DNA from: an uncultured Collinsella sp.
GTDB lineage: Bacteria; Actinomycetota; Coriobacteriia; Coriobacteriales; Coriobacteriaceae
Reading direction: 5' to 3'
Assembly (NCBI GenBank): GCA_937958315.1
Contig: CALFGH010000077.1
Location: 1 to 8,055 of the forward strand
Length of the DNA: 8,055 nucleotides
Below the pieces are notes generated by a model. That model had not been told where the DNA came from, ran no database searches, and worked only from the letters and a program-made list of their open reading frames with translations. A program made the position numbers and the translations under genes. Positions 5,688-8,055 of this stretch are shown here, in pieces. Each line of letters starts with the position of its first letter. Position 1 is the first letter of the stretch.

Positions 5688-7106
5688 CTAGCGGTCGGCG
5701 AGCGGCTTGTATTCTAGCGGCTCGATCACCGGACGGTATGCCGGGCGGATGATGCGATGCGCGCAGAAGAGCTCTTCCATGCGGTGTGCCGACCAGCCGG
5801 CCATGCGGGCGACGGCGAACAGCGGCGTAAAAAGCGTCTCGGGCACGCCGAGCATTTTGTAAATAAAGCCCGTGTACAGGTCGATGTTGGCGCAGATGGG
5901 CTTGGTCATGCCGTGGTCGCGCATCACCTGCGGTGCCAGGCGCTCGATGCGCTCGATCAGAGCGAATTCCTCGCCCAGATCTTTCTTGGCAGCGAGCGAA
6001 CGTGCGTAACGACGGCAGACCTCGGCGCGCGGGTCGCTGAGCGTGTAGACGGCGTGGCCCATGCCGTAGATGAGACCCGTGCCGTCGAAGGCCTGCTTGT
6101 CGAGAATCTTGCCCAGGTAGGCTGCGACCTCGTCCTCGTCCTCCCAATTGGAGACATGCGCACGAATGTCCTCGTGCATGGACACGACCTTGGCGTTGGC
6201 GCCGCCGTGGCGCGGGCCCTTGAGCGAGCCGATAGCCGCGGCGTAGGCGGAATACGGGTCGGTGGCCGAGGAGGACAGGACGCGGCAGGCAAACGTGGAG
6301 TTGTTGCCGCCGCCGTGCTCGGCATGCAACATGAGCATCACGTCGAGCAGCATCGCCTCATCGTGAGTGAACGCCATGCCGCCGCGTAGGACCTGCAGAA
6401 TGGTCTCGGCGGTGGAGAGACCGGGCGTGGGATGCGGTACATGAACCTCGGAGCCGCGGCGCTTGGCGACCGAGGCCATATGCGCGAAGGCGGCGATGCG
6501 GGGGAGACGGGCGAGCATGGAGATGGCGACATCGATTTCGTGCTCGGGTGTAATGGCGTCGGGCTCGGCGTCGAAGGCGTAGAGCAGCAGCACGGCGCGC
6601 TGAAGCACATTCATGATGCTCGACGACACCGTGGTCATGGGGAACTCGCGGACGTATTCGTCGCTCAGGTGCCTAAAAGCACCCAGACGTCCGCAAAAAC
6701 CGTCAAGCTCTTCCTTGGTGGGCAGAGAGCCCGTAATGAGCAGATAGGCGACCTCTTCGTAGCCGTAGCGGTTCTCGGCCTGGGCGTTGTTGACCAGATC
6801 CTCGATGCTGTAGCCACGAAGCGTGAGTTTGCCCTGATCGGGCACGACCTTACCGTCGACCTTGTTGTAGCCGTGCACATCCGAGATGCGAGTGAGGCCC
6901 GCGACCACGCCCGAGCCGTCGGCATTGCGCAGGCCGCGCTTGACATTGTGCTCAACAAATAGGCCCTCGTCATAAGGGTCAGTCGGCAGGCCATAGTAGA
7001 GATTTTCGCTTTCGGGCGAAATCTGGCGGCTCGCTTCGTAATCCAAGACCAGGCGGCTCAGGTGGTCGTCGAAGCGGTAATAGATTTTCTTGGCGTCGTA
7101 GGCCAT
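5688..7106 (-). CDS. gltA: Citrate synthase
   Basis: Condenses acetyl-CoA with oxaloacetate to give citrate and CoA (EC 2.3.3.1), in the cytoplasm. In an anaerobic gut actinobacterium this most likely supplies carbon for 2-oxoglutarate and glutamate synthesis rather than a full cycle (inference). The 472-residue protein has the family's catalytic set: H264 in HAEHGGGN, H351 in GMGHAVYTLSDPR with R360 as the following arginine, and D409 in NIDLYTG. The substrate-contact motif GPRHGGAN is at 298-305. The HAV form of the GHAVY motif resembles the eukaryotic-type sequence rather than the HRV common in E. coli-like enzymes. The N-terminal region before the core is longer than in the 427-residue E. 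coli enzyme. The start is set by GGAGAGGAG (plus-strand 7112-7120), five bases upstream. It follows the ACT gene by 77 bases with no terminator between, so co-transcription is likely, and it ends at a strong terminator (5626-5664). A methylcitrate synthase activity cannot be excluded. Confidence 0.95.
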   Translation of the reverse strand: MAYDAKKIYYRFDDHLSRLVLDYEASRQISPESENLYYGLPTDPYDEGLFVEHNVKRGLRNADGSGVVAGLTRISDVHGYNKVDGKVVPDQGKLTLRGYSIEDLVNNAQAENRYGYEEVAYLLITGSLPTKEELDGFCGRLGAFRHLSDEYVREFPMTTVSSSIMNVLQRAVLLLYAFDAEPDAITPEHEIDVAISMLARLPRIAAFAHMASVAKRRGSEVHVPHPTPGLSTAETILQVLRGGMAFTHDEAMLLDVMLMLHAEHGGGNNSTFACRVLSSSATDPYSAYAAAIGSLKGPRHGGANAKVVSMHEDIRAHVSNWEDEDEVAAYLGKILDKQAFDGTGLIYGMGHAVYTLSDPRAEVCRRYARSLAAKKDLGEEFALIERIERLAPQVMRDHGMTKPICANIDLYTGFIYKMLGVPETLFTPLFAVARMAGWSAHRMEELFCAHRIIRPAYRPVIEPLEYKPLADR

Positions 7107-7183
7107 GCGCGCTCCTCTCCGGGCCGCATCGGGGTGACTTGCATGGGCATGCGCGCGTCAGGCTATCCCCAGCGGCTTGCTCG

Positions 7184-7471
7184 CTACAGGCGGTACATAA
7201 AGTTGAAGACGTCCTCGCGCTGGATGGACACGTTGACGCCCGAAAGCTCGCCGGCCTCGGCCAGCGCCTTCTGCAGCTCGGCGAAGTCGAGCTTGGACTC
7301 GGCGGTATCGGCCAGCATGGTCATGGTGAAGATGTCCTCGATAATGGACTGCGTGATGTCGCGGATGTCGACGTTGGCCTCGCCTAGGACACGGGTGACG
7401 CCGGCGACGATGCCGGGGCGGTTCTTGCCAAGGACGGTGATGACGATACGGGAGGACGAGATCTCGGCCAT
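7184..7471 (-). CDS. ACT domain-containing protein, UPF0237 family
   Basis: A 95-residue stand-alone ACT domain. ACT domains are small ligand-binding modules that often sense amino acids, and they usually work as dimers. The sequence has the ACT core (VLGKNRPGIVAGVTRVLGE, residues 13-31, then NVDIRDITQSI, 33-43) and ends in the UPF0237-type tail IQREDVFNFMYRL. Length matches the family (about 90). No enzyme domain is attached, so a regulatory or ligand-binding role is likely, but the ligand is unknown. The start at 7471 is preceded by AAAGGG (plus-strand 7478-7483), six bases away. In many bacteria UPF0237 genes precede a UPF0210/PFL-type gene. Here the next gene on the strand is gltA, 77 bases downstream. 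A candidate promoter lies at 7534-7539. Confidence 0.9.
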   Translation of the reverse strand: MAEISSSRIVITVLGKNRPGIVAGVTRVLGEANVDIRDITQSIIEDIFTMTMLADTAESKLDFAELQKALAEAGELSGVNVSIQREDVFNFMYRL

Positions 7472-7533
7472 GGGAAACCCTTTCGCGTGATTGCGGCGCG
7501 CGCGGGGCGCTCCGCTACGGTACGGTGTTCATC

Positions 7534-7539
7534 ATTGTA
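7534..7539 (-). promoter_or_regulatory. Candidate -10 box for the ACT-gltA transcript
   Basis: On the minus strand TACAAT matches five of six -10 bases. The -35 at a 17-base spacer is poor (TGCCCT). It lies about 60 bases before the ACT start codon and just downstream of the minus-strand terminator at 7552-7615, so it could restart transcription after that terminator. Confidence 0.4.
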
Positions 7540-7551
7540 CCTGTCTGGCGC

Positions 7552-7615
7552 AAAAAAGGGCACCTTTGCTGCGGCGTTACACGTCTGCAACATGGGAGAA
7601 GGGGCAAAGGCGCCC
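7552..7615 (-). terminator. Minus-strand intrinsic terminator upstream of the ACT gene
   Basis: On the minus strand GGGCGCCTTTGC (7615-7604) pairs with GCAAAGGTGCCC (7569-7558): twelve base pairs, one of them G-U. Six T residues follow (complement of A at 7552-7557). The long loop holds a second small hairpin, GTTGC (7591-7587) with GTAAC (7580-7576), again with one G-U pair. Both wobble positions pair only on the minus strand, and so does the T-run, so the element belongs to minus-strand RNA. No gene is visible upstream to feed it. It may end a small RNA or act as an attenuator for the ACT-gltA unit. In the stretch 7616-7685 I see nothing else I can support. Confidence 0.65.
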
Positions 7616-7685
7616 GTTTGCCGCGATTCGTCGTGTCGTCTGCCGTGCCTTGGGCGCGATGCACAACGCAAAGACCGTGAACCTT

Positions 7686-7714
7686 TTGTGGGACACGCGG
7701 CGCCGTGGTACCAT
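7686..7714 (+). promoter_or_regulatory. Candidate rpmE promoter
   Basis: TTGTGG (7686-7691) and TACCAT (7709-7714) are separated by exactly 17 bases; the -10 matches four of six and the -35 three of six consensus bases. Transcription would start near 7720, a few bases before the first leader hairpin, giving a leader of about 80 bases. Confidence 0.5.
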
Positions 7715-7727
7715 AGCCGAGTTTGTT

Positions 7728-7793
7728 GTCTTGGTCGGAAACCAAGACGCCTTATGCGCTGATCGGTAACCAGCGCCTGACCAATAAGGAGTC
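7728..7793 (+). ncRNA. L31 (rpmE) leader RNA, probable autoregulatory structure
   Basis: Hairpin A: GTCTTGGT (7728-7735) pairs with ACCAAGAC (7741-7748), loop CGGAA. Hairpin B: GCGCTG (7756-7761) pairs with CAGCGC (7771-7776), loop ATCGGTAAC. CCTTAT (7750-7755) pairs with ATAAGG (7784-7789), which includes most of the ribosome binding site. GAC (7746-7748) with GTC (7791-7793) can lengthen that helix past one G-A mismatch. TTGGTC (7731-7736) is also fully complementary to GACCAA (7779-7784), an alternative long-range helix that competes with hairpin A. The two loops share a TCGG-AACC pattern. Leaders of this kind upstream of rpmE are known in several bacterial groups, including, as I recall, a Coriobacteria-specific type. 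They are thought to let L31 repress its own translation. Confidence 0.7.
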
Positions 7794-7798
7794 CTACC

Positions 7799-8055
7799 AT
7801 GAAGCAGGGTATCCATCCCCAGTATGTCGAGTGCACGGTGACGTGCTCCTGCGGCAACACCTTCAAGACGCACGCTACCGTGTCCGAGATGAAGGTCGAG
7901 CTTTGCAACGAGTGCCACCCGTTCTACACCGGCCAGCAGAAGTTCGTCGACACCGGTGGACGCGTCCAGCGCTTCGCCGACAAGTTCGGTGGCGCCGCTG
8001 CCGCCCAGCTCAAGAAGGCTGAGGAGGCCAAGGCCGCCAAGGCCGCCAAGGCTGC
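7799..8055 (+). CDS. rpmE: 50S ribosomal protein L31, 3' end beyond the window
   Basis: Large-subunit ribosomal protein L31, at the intersubunit bridge near the central protuberance. The first 85 residues are visible and the frame is still open at the edge. It begins MKQGIHPQYVE and has the four zinc-binding cysteines of the zinc-containing (C+) form at residues 16, 18, 36 and 39 (CSC and CNEC), then FYTGQQKFVDTGGRVQRF. This is a good match over the usual length of about 65-70 residues. It then continues into an alanine/lysine-rich tail of AAK repeats that standard L31 lacks. AAGGAG at 7786-7791, seven bases before the ATG, fixes the start and is the element sequestered by the leader. The gene is divergent from the ACT-gltA unit. 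Confidence 0.96.
   Translation, partial: MKQGIHPQYVECTVTCSCGNTFKTHATVSEMKVELCNECHPFYTGQQKFVDTGGRVQRFADKFGGAAAAQLKKAEEAKAAKAAKA
8030..8055 (+). repeat. Nine-base tandem repeat encoding the L31 tail
   Basis: The in-frame unit AAGGCCGCC occurs twice and begins a third, slightly changed copy (AAGGCTGC) cut by the window edge. It encodes Lys-Ala-Ala repeats. Such short in-frame repeats can vary in copy number between strains. Confidence 0.7.

Noticed and set aside
7141..7152. GCATGGGCATGC as an operator between the ACT gene and gltA
   Set aside because: Only five base pairs around a two-base centre, with no second copy nearby; easily chance.
7384..7908. 174-codon minus-strand frame covering the rpmE start and the ACT gene start
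   Set aside because: It is antisense to rpmE and its leader, and overlaps the ACT start in another frame. No support for expression as protein.

Overview
The window looks like core chromosome of a high-GC actinobacterium of the class Coriobacteriia, most likely Collinsella or a close relative. This is inferred from the strongly GC-biased third codon positions, strong AGGAG-type ribosome binding sites, and the mix of housekeeping genes. No plasmid, phage, IS element, CRISPR array, tRNA or rRNA is visible.

Layout. Positions 3-239 (+) hold the C-terminal end of a cysteine-rich protein resembling U32-family peptidases. Next is tyrS (336-1547, +), with its own extended -10 promoter and a clear intrinsic terminator. 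A large near-perfect palindrome (1616-1696) and a second terminator-type hairpin (1770-1805) lie between tyrS and the adenine deaminase gene ade (1826-3646, +). A structured 206-bp spacer leads to a Cof-type HAD phosphatase (3853-4647, +). Its ribosome binding site lies in the 3' arm of a long hairpin.

A second, convergent Cof-type HAD phosphatase (4758-5600, -) follows; the two face each other across another GGGGAC/GTCCCC palindrome (4685-4722). Upstream of it on the minus strand are a terminator (5626-5664), citrate synthase gltA (5688-7106, -) and a UPF0237-type ACT-domain protein (7184-7471, -). The last gene, rpmE for ribosomal protein L31, is divergent (7799 to the window edge, +).

The protein genes are ordinary metabolism and translation: tRNA-Tyr charging, purine salvage, citrate formation and phosphoester hydrolysis. 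The more interesting content is between the genes. Three spacers carry palindromes with a shared GGGGAC/GTCCCC signature, which look like a dispersed REP-like family. At least three genes (ade, the first HAD gene, rpmE) have leaders that can fold into terminator or Shine-Dalgarno-sequestering structures. A minus-strand terminator sits upstream of the ACT/gltA pair with no known gene feeding it. The rpmE leader is the best-supported RNA regulator: it can form an SD-sequestering helix plus a mutually exclusive long-range helix, as expected for an autoregulatory L31 leader.

I did not find a convincing new protein-based system. The candidates for new biology are the RNA leaders and the palindrome family.
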